Of a stretch of DNA of 64,000 nucleotides, positions 9,375 to 18,079 are shown piece by piece. How positions within the stretch are numbered: the first letter of the stretch is position 1; the number at the start of each line of letters is the position of its first letter. Origin of the DNA: Lachnospiraceae bacterium (lineage in GTDB: Bacteria; Bacillota; Clostridia; Lachnospirales; Lachnospiraceae); the NCBI GenBank assembly GCA_016282745.1, contig JAEELL010000086.1, positions 16,814-80,813 of the forward strand. The letters are read 5' to 3'. Made by a program: the position numbers and the translations under genes. The notes under the pieces are model-generated. The model had not been told where the DNA came from and searched no databases. It was given only the letters and a program-made list of their open reading frames with translations.

Positions 9375-10088
9375 ATGAAGGGGATATTAATAGTCGAAGA
9401 TAAGCAAACAGCTGCATTAGCTCTTGAAAAGATTGTTCGAAAAGAATGCGACAGCGCAAACGTTTACATTGCCAATGATTTGGAACAGGCACTAACGATA
9501 GCAATGATGAAAGAGATTGAACTGATGTTGGTTGACGTTGTTCTAAATACTGCAAAGAAAGATGATGTATCGGGAATAGAATTTGTATCTAAGATAAGAG
9601 GGGTGGATAAATACAGATTTGTACCTGTAATAATGGTGACTTCTTTAGAGGATCCAAGAATGATTGCTTACGAACAACTGAGATGTTTTAGTTTTATTGA
9701 AAAACCCTATGATGAGGAAAGAATCAGAGAAGTTATAAGAGAAGCGTTAAAGTACAAATCTCCATACGCCAATGAAAAATACTTTTTCAAAAGTGATGGA
9801 ATTATTTATTCGATAAATAAAAACGAGATTTTGTATATTCAGACTGCCGGCAAAAATATGCAGGTGATTCTTGAGAATGACCAAATGGATATTCCCTATG
9901 TTCCAATTAAGAAACTGGCTGTTGAACTAATGCCGGATTTTGTTCAGTGTAGCAGAAACTGCATTGTTAACAAAAATTATATTGAACACATCGATGTCGT
10001 CAATCGCTATATAAAAGTTAAGGGGAGCAGGGAAAAACTTGTTATAGGGAGAAGTGCAATTAATAATTTCAGGGGGGGCATTAAATGA
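9375..10088 (+). CDS. LytTR-family response regulator (AgrA/ComE type)
   Basis: Two-component response regulator of 237 residues: receiver domain (1-120; acidic cluster Glu8/Asp9, phospho-acceptor Asp54 in LMLVDVV, Lys in FIEKPYD) and a C-terminal LytTR DNA-binding domain (about 135-237; ILYIQTAGKNMQV, CSRNCIVNKNYIEHID). GAGGG before ATG 9375 supports this start over an in-frame ATG at 9360. The stop overlaps the kinase start by four bases (ATGA), so translation is coupled. LytTR regulators commonly control bacteriocin, virulence or quorum-sensing genes. No target repeats were identified here. Confidence 0.88.
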   Translation: MKGILIVEDKQTAALALEKIVRKECDSANVYIANDLEQALTIAMMKEIELMLVDVVLNTAKKDDVSGIEFVSKIRGVDKYRFVPVIMVTSLEDPRMIAYEQLRCFSFIEKPYDEERIREVIREALKYKSPYANEKYFFKSDGIIYSINKNEILYIQTAGKNMQVILENDQMDIPYVPIKKLAVELMPDFVQCSRNCIVNKNYIEHIDVVNRYIKVKGSREKLVIGRSAINNFRGGIK

Positions 10089-11353
10089 TTTTTAGAATAA
10101 TTAGAATAATTGAAATGCTCACAGCATTTTATGCCTTTAAAAAAGTTTCCGCTAAGAAAATTGAATTGGATAAAGTTACAGCTGCATTTATGGGTGTCTA
10201 TACCGTTATTTTGACAGTGGCAAATGAAATTGATAATTTTAGGTTTATAGGAGGATTAATTTATCCTCTTACTTTTTTGTACATGTTTATAATAAATGAC
10301 AGGAAGATAGTTCCGGCTTTTTTGAGATGGATTGGAAGTCTTGTTACGGTCAGTTTAATCCAACTCGAAGTTTGGGGGATTGTTAGTATTGGGTATGGAG
10401 ATGTAAATGATGACTTGAATATTATTCTTCTGGTGAGTATCATTACATTTATTATCGTTGCAATTATTTTCAGACACACAATAAAACTGGATAATAAAAT
10501 AATATTTGAGGTGCTGCTTGAAAATATACTTGCGTGCGCTATTATAATGTCTGTGCTGTGTGGGACCTTTTTTTTAATTAAAAAGGGAAATACTTTATCT
10601 GCTTTTAGCGCAATAAATGTATGTATGTTTGCTATTCTGACGTTCTGTCTGGTTTATTTGTTTCAGAAAGAGAAAAGAATAATTGAATATAAAAAGAAAA
10701 AAATAGTAATGGAAAAAATGTGCTCAGATGCTTATGAAGAATTAATAAGTGACATAAGAGTCAGACAGCATAGTTTCGACAACCACATAAATGCTCTGAC
10801 AGGTATTACTATGATTTCCGATAGTATTGAAGAGGCCAGGGAAAGACAGGCAGAATATACAAAAATGTTAACATTGGAAAACAGATTTAATAAACTGCTC
10901 AAAACCAAAAGTTCTCCGGTTATGGTGGGATTTTTATATAATAAATTTATGAGGGCATATGAAAAGGGAATAATCGCCACACCTGAAGTGAGTGTTTTAA
11001 ATCTTGAGTGCAGACTTGAAATATTTGAATTAGTGGATGTTATCGGAGTGTTGATAGATAATGCAATAGAAGCTGTTGAAATTCTTGAAGATGTTGAAAA
11101 GAAAATAGAGTTTGTAATGAGGGAAACAGAAAGCAAAGTTTCAATTAAGGTAAAAAATCCATGTGCATATTTTGAGAGAAGTAAAATAAAAGATTTTTTT
11201 GCTGAAGGTTATAGCACTAAAGGCGAAAACAGAGGTCTGGGACTGTATGACGTAAAGAAGAAAATTGAGAGCGTGAAAGGAAGTATTTCTGTTGACACCA
11301 AGGCTTCAAAGACAGACAATTATTTTGAGATTGAATTAAATATTCCTAAGTAA
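10085..11353 (+). CDS. GHKL sensor histidine kinase (AgrC-like)
   Basis: Membrane sensor kinase of 422 residues, partner of the preceding LytTR regulator. The first ~200 residues contain about six hydrophobic segments, as in peptide-sensing HPK10 kinases. The phospho-acceptor is probably His229 in RQHSFDNHINAL. The GHKL ATPase domain carries the N box (LIDNAIEAVE) and G box (GLGLYDVKKKIES). No agrD-like pheromone or agrB-like processing gene is visible nearby, so the signal is unknown or encoded elsewhere. Confidence 0.87.
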   Translation: MIFRIIRIIEMLTAFYAFKKVSAKKIELDKVTAAFMGVYTVILTVANEIDNFRFIGGLIYPLTFLYMFIINDRKIVPAFLRWIGSLVTVSLIQLEVWGIVSIGYGDVNDDLNIILLVSIITFIIVAIIFRHTIKLDNKIIFEVLLENILACAIIMSVLCGTFFLIKKGNTLSAFSAINVCMFAILTFCLVYLFQKEKRIIEYKKKKIVMEKMCSDAYEELISDIRVRQHSFDNHINALTGITMISDSIEEARERQAEYTKMLTLENRFNKLLKTKSSPVMVGFLYNKFMRAYEKGIIATPEVSVLNLECRLEIFELVDVIGVLIDNAIEAVEILEDVEKKIEFVMRETESKVSIKVKNPCAYFERSKIKDFFAEGYSTKGENRGLGLYDVKKKIESVKGSISVDTKASKTDNYFEIELNIPK

Positions 11354-11400
11354 TTGATACGGATTTCTCAATTGTTTTTTTTTGCTATTTATGTTATGCT
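11352..11400 (+). promoter_or_regulatory. Weak terminator overlapping predicted pyrH promoter
   Basis: A 6-bp stem (AATTGA 11352-11357 pairing with TCAATT 11368-11373) followed by a nine-T run may end the kinase transcript. The same T-run contains TTGTTT (11372-11377), 17 bases before TATGCT (11395-11400), a plausible promoter for the pyrH operon. Both readings rest on short motifs. Confidence 0.4.
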
Positions 11401-11493
11401 ATAAGTCGGTGTGAGCGCGAGAATATTTAGTGCGTGTTCCACCTTTAAAACAGTGATAAATAATAATCTAAATAACAAAAAAGAGGAATTAAG

Positions 11494-12189
11494 ATGAAGA
11501 GAGTTTTGCTTAAATTAAGTGGTGAAGCGTTAGCGGGAAGCAAGAAGACAGGTTTTGACGAGCAGACTTGTGTTCAGGTTGCAAAACAGGTAAAGAGCCT
11601 TACTGATAAGGGTGTGGAAGTAGCTATTGTTATCGGCGGCGGTAATTTCTGGCGTGGTCGTACCAGCGAGAAGATAGACAGAACAAAGGCTGATGGCATA
11701 GGAATGTTAGCAACAATTATGAATTGTATGTATGTCTCAGAGATTTTCAGAACTGAGGGAATGGATACGGAAGTGTTTACACCTTTTGTATGTGGAACCT
11801 GGACAAGACTTTTTTCAAAGGATGATGCAGTAAAGAGTCTTGAAAATGGAAAGGTTTGTTTCTTTGCAGGAGGAACAGGACATCCATATTTCTCAACAGA
11901 CATGACAATGGTTCTTAGAGCAATTGAAATAGAAGCAGATTGTATTCTTGGAGCAAAAGCAATAGACGGAGTATATGACAGTGATCCTGCAATCAATCCT
12001 GATGCCAAGAAGTTTGATGAACTTGCAATTCAGGATATTGTAGACAAGAGACTTGGTGTTATTGATCTTGCAGCAAGTGTACTTGCAATGGAAAATAAGA
12101 TGCCTATGTTACTATTTGGACTGAACGAAGAGAACAGTATCATGAGAGCAGCCACAGGCGAAAAAATCGGAACAAAGATTACAGTATAA
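11494..12189 (+). CDS. pyrH: UMP kinase
   Basis: Cytoplasmic hexameric kinase that converts UMP to UDP with ATP. 231 residues, typical size. Family motifs: KRVLLKLSGEALAG at the N-terminus, IVIGGGNFWRG, FAGGTGHPYFSTD and KAIDGVYDSDP. GAGGAA precedes ATG 11494. First gene of the conserved pyrH-frr-uppS-cdsA-dxr-rseP-ispG-polC run. Confidence 0.97.
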   Translation: MKRVLLKLSGEALAGSKKTGFDEQTCVQVAKQVKSLTDKGVEVAIVIGGGNFWRGRTSEKIDRTKADGIGMLATIMNCMYVSEIFRTEGMDTEVFTPFVCGTWTRLFSKDDAVKSLENGKVCFFAGGTGHPYFSTDMTMVLRAIEIEADCILGAKAIDGVYDSDPAINPDAKKFDELAIQDIVDKRLGVIDLAASVLAMENKMPMLLFGLNEENSIMRAATGEKIGTKITV

Positions 12190-12214
12190 GAGTTTTAACA
12201 GAGAGGAAAATATT

Positions 12215-12769
12215 ATGGAAGAGATAATTATGACTTATGAAGAGAAGATGCAGAAATCATATGAGAATTTGTTGGGAGAATACACAACCATCAGAGCGGG
12301 ACGTGCAAATCCACATATTCTTGACAGAATTCAGGTAGATTACTACGGATCACCAACACCTATTCAGCAGGTTGGTAACGTATCAGTTCCTGAAGCGAGA
12401 ATGATCGTTATTCAGCCTTGGGATGCATCAGTATTAAAGGATATAGAAAAAGCAATCATGGTTTCAGACATCGGTCTTACACCAACAAATGATGGAAAGT
12501 GCATCAGACTTGTCTTCCCTGAACTTACAGAGGAGAGAAGAAAGGAACTTGTAAAGGATGTTAAGAAAAAAGGTGAGGCAGCAAAGGTTGCAGTTCGTAA
12601 CATCAGAAGAGATGCAATGGATGCATTAAAGAAAAAAGGAAAAGAAGACGGCGTGTCAGAAGATGAAGTAAAGTCATACGAAGATGACGTACAGAAGCTT
12701 ACAGACAAGTTTGTTGAAAAGATAGACGGAGCTATCGAAGACAAATCAAAAGAGATTTTAACAGTATAG
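12215..12769 (+). CDS. frr: Ribosome recycling factor
   Basis: RRF splits post-termination ribosomes together with EF-G. 184 residues. Motifs: YTTIRAGRANPHILDRIQVDYYG, shown here as the region after residue 20, then PIQQVGNVSVPEARMIVIQPWD (near 45-66) and the C-terminal three-helix bundle with RRDAMDALKKKGKEDG. GAGGAAA precedes ATG 12215; a second in-frame ATG at 12230 is possible. 25 bases downstream of pyrH. Confidence 0.97.
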   Translation: MEEIIMTYEEKMQKSYENLLGEYTTIRAGRANPHILDRIQVDYYGSPTPIQQVGNVSVPEARMIVIQPWDASVLKDIEKAIMVSDIGLTPTNDGKCIRLVFPELTEERRKELVKDVKKKGEAAKVAVRNIRRDAMDALKKKGKEDGVSEDEVKSYEDDVQKLTDKFVEKIDGAIEDKSKEILTV

Positions 12770-12778
12770 AGAAAAATA

Positions 12779-12811
12779 GTCATAAGAGGAAACAGTTATG
12801 TTTCCTCTTAT
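12779..12811 (+). other. Perfect RNA hairpin between frr and uppS
   Basis: A 13-bp perfect stem (CATAAGAGGAAAC pairing with GTTTCCTCTTATG) closes a six-base loop but lacks a T-run, so it is not a classic terminator. It lies in the frr-uppS gap and could be an RNase processing or mRNA stability element. Confidence 0.6.
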
Positions 12812-12837
12812 GTTCGTACTAAAGAATGGAGATAAGA

Positions 12838-13569
12838 ATGGCAAATAAATATGATTTAAGTGGAATGAATATTCCAAATCATGTAGCTGTAATCATGGAT
12901 GGAAACGGAAGATGGGCAAAGAAGAGAATGCTTCCAAGAAATATGGGACACAAAGCCGGGGCAAACGCGGTTGAAAGAATCATCGAGGAAGCCCATGACA
13001 TAGGAATCAAATATCTTACGGTATATGCATTTTCCACTGAAAACTGGAACAGGCCTGAGCAGGAAGTTTCAGCATTGATGAAACTTCTCAGAAATTATTT
13101 GGAAGACTGTATAAAAAAAGCGGACAAGAATAATATCAGAGTAAGGGTTATCGGTGAGAGAAGCAGATTGGACGCAGATATTATTGACAGAATAAATGAA
13201 CTGGAAGAAGCTTCTAAGCATAATGACGGCATTAATTTTACAATTGCTCTCAATTACGGAAGCAGAGATGAAATCACAAGAGCAATAAAAAAGATTGCTA
13301 AGGAATGTGAAGATGGTGCCCTCAAGGCTGAAGATATCAATGAGGAAACTGTCTCAAAGCATCTTGATACATTTGACATGCCGGATCCTGATTTGCTTAT
13401 CAGAACAAGCGGAGAAGAGAGACTATCAAATTATCTTCTCTGGCAGCTTGCTTATACTGAGTTCTATTTCACAGATGTATTATGGCCTGATTTTGACAGA
13501 GAGGAACTTGAAAAAGCAGTAATAAAATACAATGAGAGAGACAGAAGATTTGGAAAGGTAAGCGAATAA
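12838..13569 (+). CDS. uppS: Undecaprenyl diphosphate synthase (isoprenyl transferase)
   Basis: Cis-prenyltransferase that extends farnesyl-PP with isopentenyl-PP to make the C55 lipid carrier for cell wall synthesis. About 243 residues. Motifs: HVAVIMDGNGRWAKKR (catalytic Asp and substrate-binding region), YLTVYAFSTENWNRP, and the C-terminal DLLIRTSGEERLSNYLLWQ. ATG 12838 is preferred because GGAG lies 7-10 bases upstream; an in-frame ATG at 12826 lacks this. One base separates its stop from the cdsA start. Confidence 0.96.
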   Translation: MANKYDLSGMNIPNHVAVIMDGNGRWAKKRMLPRNMGHKAGANAVERIIEEAHDIGIKYLTVYAFSTENWNRPEQEVSALMKLLRNYLEDCIKKADKNNIRVRVIGERSRLDADIIDRINELEEASKHNDGINFTIALNYGSRDEITRAIKKIAKECEDGALKAEDINEETVSKHLDTFDMPDPDLLIRTSGEERLSNYLLWQLAYTEFYFTDVLWPDFDREELEKAVIKYNERDRRFGKVSE

Positions 13570-13570
13570 T

Positions 13571-14398
13571 ATGGTATTAAATAAGTTTATGAACAAGTCG
13601 TTTTTTGAAAGACTTATCAGTGGGATAATTCTTGTGATTATTGCGCTGATAACGATAATTACCGGTGGAGATGTTTTGCTGGTTACTGTTGGAATAATAT
13701 CATTGATTGGCTTGTTTGAAATGAACAGGGTATTCTCCATTGAAAAAGATATAATAGGAGTAATGGGGTATTTATGTACTATCCTGTATTATATTCTTAT
13801 CAGACAGCATATGCTTGAATATGAGTTCGTACTTTTTATTGTATTTGTCGTACTGCTCATGGCAGTTTATGTGTTCAAATTTCCTAAGGTAAAGACTGAG
13901 AGTGTTATGGCTTCTCTGTTTGGAGTAATATATGTAGCAGCAATGCTTTCTTTTATTTATCTGGTAAGAACCGGCGATAACGGATTATATAATGTATGGC
14001 TTATATTTTTGTGTTCATGGGGCAGCGATACCTGTGCATATGTTTTTGGCGTGGCATTTGGAAAGCACAAGATGTCTCCGGTATTAAGTCCTAAAAAATC
14101 AGTTGAAGGCGCAGTAGGAGGCGTGCTTGGAGCAGCGCTGCTTGGATTTATTTATGCATCAGTATTTAAGAATGAAATCACAGGTGCAGTTGATCCAAGA
14201 ATTGCCTATCCGATTGTAATTGCATTGGGAAGTCTTATAGCGATGACAGGAGATTTGGCAGCATCAGCCATTAAGAGAAATCATGGAATTAAAGATTACG
14301 GTAAGCTTATTCCGGGACATGGTGGAATCATGGACAGATTTGACAGTGTTATATTTGTGGCACCGGTAATCTGGTTACTTCTCAATTTTGTTCAGTAA
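13571..14398 (+). CDS. cdsA: Phosphatidate cytidylyltransferase
   Basis: Integral membrane enzyme making CDP-diacylglycerol from CTP and phosphatidate, the branch point of phospholipid synthesis. 275 residues with about seven or eight membrane segments. The CdsA signature is near the C-terminus: LSPKKSVEGAVGG, GDLAASAIKRNHGIKD and PGHGGIMDRFDS. AAAGG lies upstream of ATG 13571. Tightly coupled to uppS. Confidence 0.95.
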   Translation: MVLNKFMNKSFFERLISGIILVIIALITIITGGDVLLVTVGIISLIGLFEMNRVFSIEKDIIGVMGYLCTILYYILIRQHMLEYEFVLFIVFVVLLMAVYVFKFPKVKTESVMASLFGVIYVAAMLSFIYLVRTGDNGLYNVWLIFLCSWGSDTCAYVFGVAFGKHKMSPVLSPKKSVEGAVGGVLGAALLGFIYASVFKNEITGAVDPRIAYPIVIALGSLIAMTGDLAASAIKRNHGIKDYGKLIPGHGGIMDRFDSVIFVAPVIWLLLNFVQ

Positions 14399-14494
14399 TT
14401 ATTGCTGACAGAATTATTGGCATTTTTCAATAAGGACAGTTTTAATGTTCTTTAATATCAGACAAATATAGTCTGCATAAGATTGGAGATAATA

Positions 14495-15637
14495 ATGAAA
14501 TATATTTCTGTTTTGGGTTCGACAGGTTCCATAGGAACACAGACTCTTGACATTGTAAGAAATAACGATGATTTGAGTGTTGTTGCAATGGCGGCAGGTT
14601 CAAATATAGAATTACTTGAAAAACAAATTAGGGAGTTTAGTCCTAAGCTGGTATGTGTGTTTGATGAGAGCAAAGCAAAGCAGCTTAAAGATAATATTGC
14701 CGATACAGATACAAAAGTTGTCGCAGGTATGGACGGTCTGATTGAGACTGCGGTGATTGAATCTGCAGAGATTGTTGTAACTGCATTTGTGGGAATGATA
14801 GGCATCAGACCTACTATCGAGGCAATAAAGGCGGGAAAGGACATTGCACTTGCCAACAAGGAAACACTTGTTACTGCAGGACATATTATAATGCCTCTTG
14901 CAAGAAGTATGGGAGTGAAGATTTTGCCTGTTGACAGTGAACACAGTGCTATTTTCCAGTCCCTTAACGGAGAGAACAGAAAGCAGATAGACAAGATTCT
15001 GCTCACTGCTTCAGGAGGACCTTTCAGAGGAAAAACCAGAGAAGAGATGAAGAGTGTACAGTTAGAAGATGCGCTTAAGCATCCTAACTGGTCGATGGGA
15101 AGAAAGATTACTATCGACTCTTCAACCATGGTAAATAAGGGGCTTGAAGTTATAGAGGCAAAGTGGCTTTTTGATGTGGATTTTGATGACATACAGGTTG
15201 TGGTTCAGCCACAGAGCCTTATTCATTCAATGGTTCAGTTTGACGACGGAGCAATTATTGCTCAACTTGGAACACCTGATATGAGACTTCCTATCCAGTA
15301 TGCGTTGTATTATCCGGATAGAAAGTATCTTGGAGGTGACAGGGTAGATTTTGCAAAGCTTGCAAGCATTAGTTTTGAGGCGCCTGACATGGAGAACTTT
15401 GTTGGTTTGTCTTATGCTTATGAGGCAGGAAAAATCGGTGGCTCAATGCCGACAGTATTCAATGCTGCAAACGAAAAAGCAGTGGAAAAATTTCTGAACA
15501 GAAAGATTAAGTATCTTGATATTACAGATATAATCAGATACTGTATGGATAATCATAAGAAGATAGATAATCCAAGTTTTGAACAGATATTAGAAACCGA
15601 ACAGACAGTTTATGAGATGATTGAGAATAGGTGGTAG
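14495..15637 (+). CDS. dxr: 1-deoxy-D-xylulose 5-phosphate reductoisomerase
   Basis: Second committed step of the non-mevalonate (MEP) isoprenoid pathway, NADPH-dependent conversion of DXP to MEP. 380 residues. NADPH-binding motif LGSTGSIGTQTLDI at the N-terminus; ANKETLV; metal and substrate site PVDSEHSAIFQ; SGGPFRG; HPNWSMGRKITIDSSTM. ATG 14495 has GGAG 10 bases upstream; a TTG at 14483 in frame is less likely. The stop lies three bases before the rseP ATG. Confidence 0.97.
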   Translation: MKYISVLGSTGSIGTQTLDIVRNNDDLSVVAMAAGSNIELLEKQIREFSPKLVCVFDESKAKQLKDNIADTDTKVVAGMDGLIETAVIESAEIVVTAFVGMIGIRPTIEAIKAGKDIALANKETLVTAGHIIMPLARSMGVKILPVDSEHSAIFQSLNGENRKQIDKILLTASGGPFRGKTREEMKSVQLEDALKHPNWSMGRKITIDSSTMVNKGLEVIEAKWLFDVDFDDIQVVVQPQSLIHSMVQFDDGAIIAQLGTPDMRLPIQYALYYPDRKYLGGDRVDFAKLASISFEAPDMENFVGLSYAYEAGKIGGSMPTVFNAANEKAVEKFLNRKIKYLDITDIIRYCMDNHKKIDNPSFEQILETEQTVYEMIENRW

Positions 15638-15639
15638 GT

Positions 15640-16923
15640 ATGAGTATTGTAATTGCTTTAATTATATTTAGTGTATTGGTTGTTTTTCATGAGTTTGGAC
15701 ATTTTATTATTGCAAAGAAGAACAAGATAGTTGTAAATGAATTCTCTCTTGGTATGGGGCCAAGAATTATCAGCTGGGGAAAAGGTGAAACAAAGTATTC
15801 AATAAAGGCTTTGCCTTTTGGAGGATCTTGTGCCATGCTGGGAGAGGATCAGGATACTGTTGTTGAAGGATCTTTTAACTCAAAGTCTGTGTGGGCAAGA
15901 ATGGCTGTAGTATTTGCAGGACCGTTCTTCAATTTTATTCTTGCATGGATTTTGGCAATTATTGTAATTGGTTTTCAAGGTGCGGATCTTGCTTATGTAA
16001 CGGATATGGATAAAGGATCTTTGCTCTATGAAAAGGGACTGAGAGATGGAGACAAACTTATTCGCTTTAACGGTAACAGTGCCATTCTTGCAAGAGAACT
16101 GTTTAGAGATAATTATTTTGAAACTTTGGATGGTTCCGAAGTAGAATTGGTTTACAAAAGAGACGGAAAGAAACATACCATCAAATACAAACCTGAAGGA
16201 GAGGAAAAGTATTTTGTGGGAATGTCATATTCATCAACGGATAGTCCTGCAAACATAATTGTTGTTCAGGGAAGTGCACTTGAAGAAGCCGGAGTAATCT
16301 CTGATGATGAGATTATAAAGATAAATGATGTGGAAATATCGAGTGGCAAGGAATTGCATGAGTATTTAGAGGCAAATCCTTGGAAGAACGAAGAATACCA
16401 GCTTACGGTAAAGAGAAAAAATAAGATATTGACTTTTAATTTCAGACCAAAGATGACAGCAGTTTACGAAAAGGGATTTTCTTTTACGGGAGAAAGAGTT
16501 AAACAGTCTCCTGTCGGAATTATCAGATACAGCTTTACAGAAGTTAAATATGAGATTGTCACTGTAATTAAGAGTCTTAAGATGCTTGTTGCAGGAAAAG
16601 TCAATAAAAATGAAATGTCAGGACCTATAGGTATTGTAAATGCTATTGGAGACACTTATAAGGAAACAAGAAAAGAGAGCGTTATGATTACGGTTATGAC
16701 AATGCTTAATATGGCGATTATGCTCAGCGCAAACCTGGGTGTTATGAATCTTCTCCCACTTCCTGCATTGGACGGAGGAAGACTTGTATTCTTTATTATT
16801 GAAGCTATCAGAAGGAAGCCGATTGATAGGGAAAAAGAGGGACTGGTTCATCTGATTGGATTTGCGTTATTGATGGTACTTATGGCGTTCCTTATATTAA
16901 ATGATATTGGAAAACTCCTGTAA
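15640..16923 (+). CDS. rseP: Site-2 intramembrane zinc metalloprotease (RseP/RasP family)
   Basis: Intramembrane protease that cleaves membrane anti-sigma factors and signal-peptide remnants. 427 residues. Zinc motif HEFGH near the N-terminus in the first membrane segment; one or two PDZ-like regions in the middle (FVGMSYSSTD, EAGVISDDEIIKIND); C-terminal NLLPLPALDGGRL motif and last membrane segments. AGGTGG precedes ATG 15640; a GTG at 15631 overlaps the dxr stop. Confidence 0.94.
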   Translation: MSIVIALIIFSVLVVFHEFGHFIIAKKNKIVVNEFSLGMGPRIISWGKGETKYSIKALPFGGSCAMLGEDQDTVVEGSFNSKSVWARMAVVFAGPFFNFILAWILAIIVIGFQGADLAYVTDMDKGSLLYEKGLRDGDKLIRFNGNSAILARELFRDNYFETLDGSEVELVYKRDGKKHTIKYKPEGEEKYFVGMSYSSTDSPANIIVVQGSALEEAGVISDDEIIKINDVEISSGKELHEYLEANPWKNEEYQLTVKRKNKILTFNFRPKMTAVYEKGFSFTGERVKQSPVGIIRYSFTEVKYEIVTVIKSLKMLVAGKVNKNEMSGPIGIVNAIGDTYKETRKESVMITVMTMLNMAIMLSANLGVMNLLPLPALDGGRLVFFIIEAIRRKPIDREKEGLVHLIGFALLMVLMAFLILNDIGKLL

Positions 16924-16962
16924 GTGTGAAGAGATTGATGCAATAAATAAATGAGGTGGAGA

Positions 16963-18018
16963 ATGTACAGAGATAATACAAAAGTAATAAAGATTGGTGA
17001 TAAGGTTATAGGAGGGGGAAATCCTATACTTATTCAGTCAATGACAAATACAAAAACTGAAGATGTTGAGGCAACAGTTAATCAGATAAAGCAATTGGAA
17101 AAAGCAGGCTGTGATATTATCAGATGTGCAGTTCCTACCATGGAAGCAGCAAAAGCTATATCTGAGATAAAAAAACAGATAAGTATTCCCTTGGTTGCTG
17201 ACATTCACTTTGATTACAGACTTGCAATTGCAGCGATGGAAAACGGTGCAGACAAAATCAGAATCAATCCCGGAAACATTGGAAGTATCGAGAATGTGAA
17301 GGCAGTTGTTGAAGTTGCAAAAGAGAGAAATATTCCAATCAGAGTTGGAGTAAACAGCGGATCGCTCGAGAAACCGATTCTCGAAAAGTACGGAAAAGTT
17401 ACAGCTGAGGGAATTGTTGAGAGTGCTCTTGATAAGGTAAAGATAATAGAAGATTTAGGATATGATAATCTTGTAATAAGTATCAAGTCTTCAGATGTAA
17501 TGATGTGCGTTAAGGCTCATGAACTCATTGCACAAAAAACGAATTATCCGCTTCATGTGGGAATTACAGAATCAGGAACTGTGACTTCAGGTAATATCAA
17601 GTCGGCAATAGGACTTGGCCTTATTCTGGATAAGGGTATTGGAGATACAATCAGAGTGTCCCTCACAGATGAGCCTGTTGAGGAGATTAAGAGTGCAAAA
17701 TTAATACTCAAAACTCTCGGCCTCAGAGAAGGTGGAATTTCTGTAGTATCATGCCCTACATGCGGAAGAACACAGATAGACCTCATAGGTCTTGCAAAGA
17801 AAGTCGAAGATATGGTTACAAATTATGACCTTAATATAAAGGTTGCAGTTATGGGATGTGTAGTAAACGGCCCAGGTGAAGCAAGAGAGGCTGATATAGG
17901 AATAGCCGGAGGAAAAGGAGAAGGTCTTCTCATCAAAAAAGGTGAGATAGTCAAAAAAGTTCCGGAGAGTGAATTACTTGAAGTTTTGAGAGAGGAATTA
18001 GATAATTGGGGGAAATAG
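16963..18018 (+). CDS. ispG: 4-hydroxy-3-methylbut-2-enyl diphosphate synthase
   Basis: Penultimate MEP-pathway enzyme, a [4Fe-4S] protein forming HMBPP. 351 residues. N-terminal TIM-barrel motifs ([36 protein letters not shown]) and C-terminal cluster ligands in [11 protein letters not shown] and [15 protein letters not shown] 16963 has GAGGTGGAG just upstream; the in-frame ATG at 16951 overlaps that site. It shares the operon with dxr, the second gene of the same pathway. Confidence 0.97.
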   Translation: MYRDNTKVIKIGDKVIGGGNPILIQSMTNTKTEDVEATVNQIKQLEKAGCDIIRCAVPTMEAAKAISEIKKQISIPLVADIHFDYRLAIAAMENGADKIRINPGNIGSIENVKAVVEVAKERNIPIRVGVNSGSLEKPILEKYGKVTAEGIVESALDKVKIIEDLGYDNLVISIKSSDVMMCVKAHELIAQKTNYPLHVGITESGTVTSGNIKSAIGLGLILDKGIGDTIRVSLTDEPVEEIKSAKLILKTLGLREGGISVVSCPTCGRTQIDLIGLAKKVEDMVTNYDLNIKVAVMGCVVNGPGEAREADIGIAGGKGEGLLIKKGEIVKKVPESELLEVLREELDNWGK

Positions 18019-18079
18019 TAGTTTCAGTTAATGAATCGAGTAAATAATAGTTTTGGATATAAATATGGAGTGATGATAA

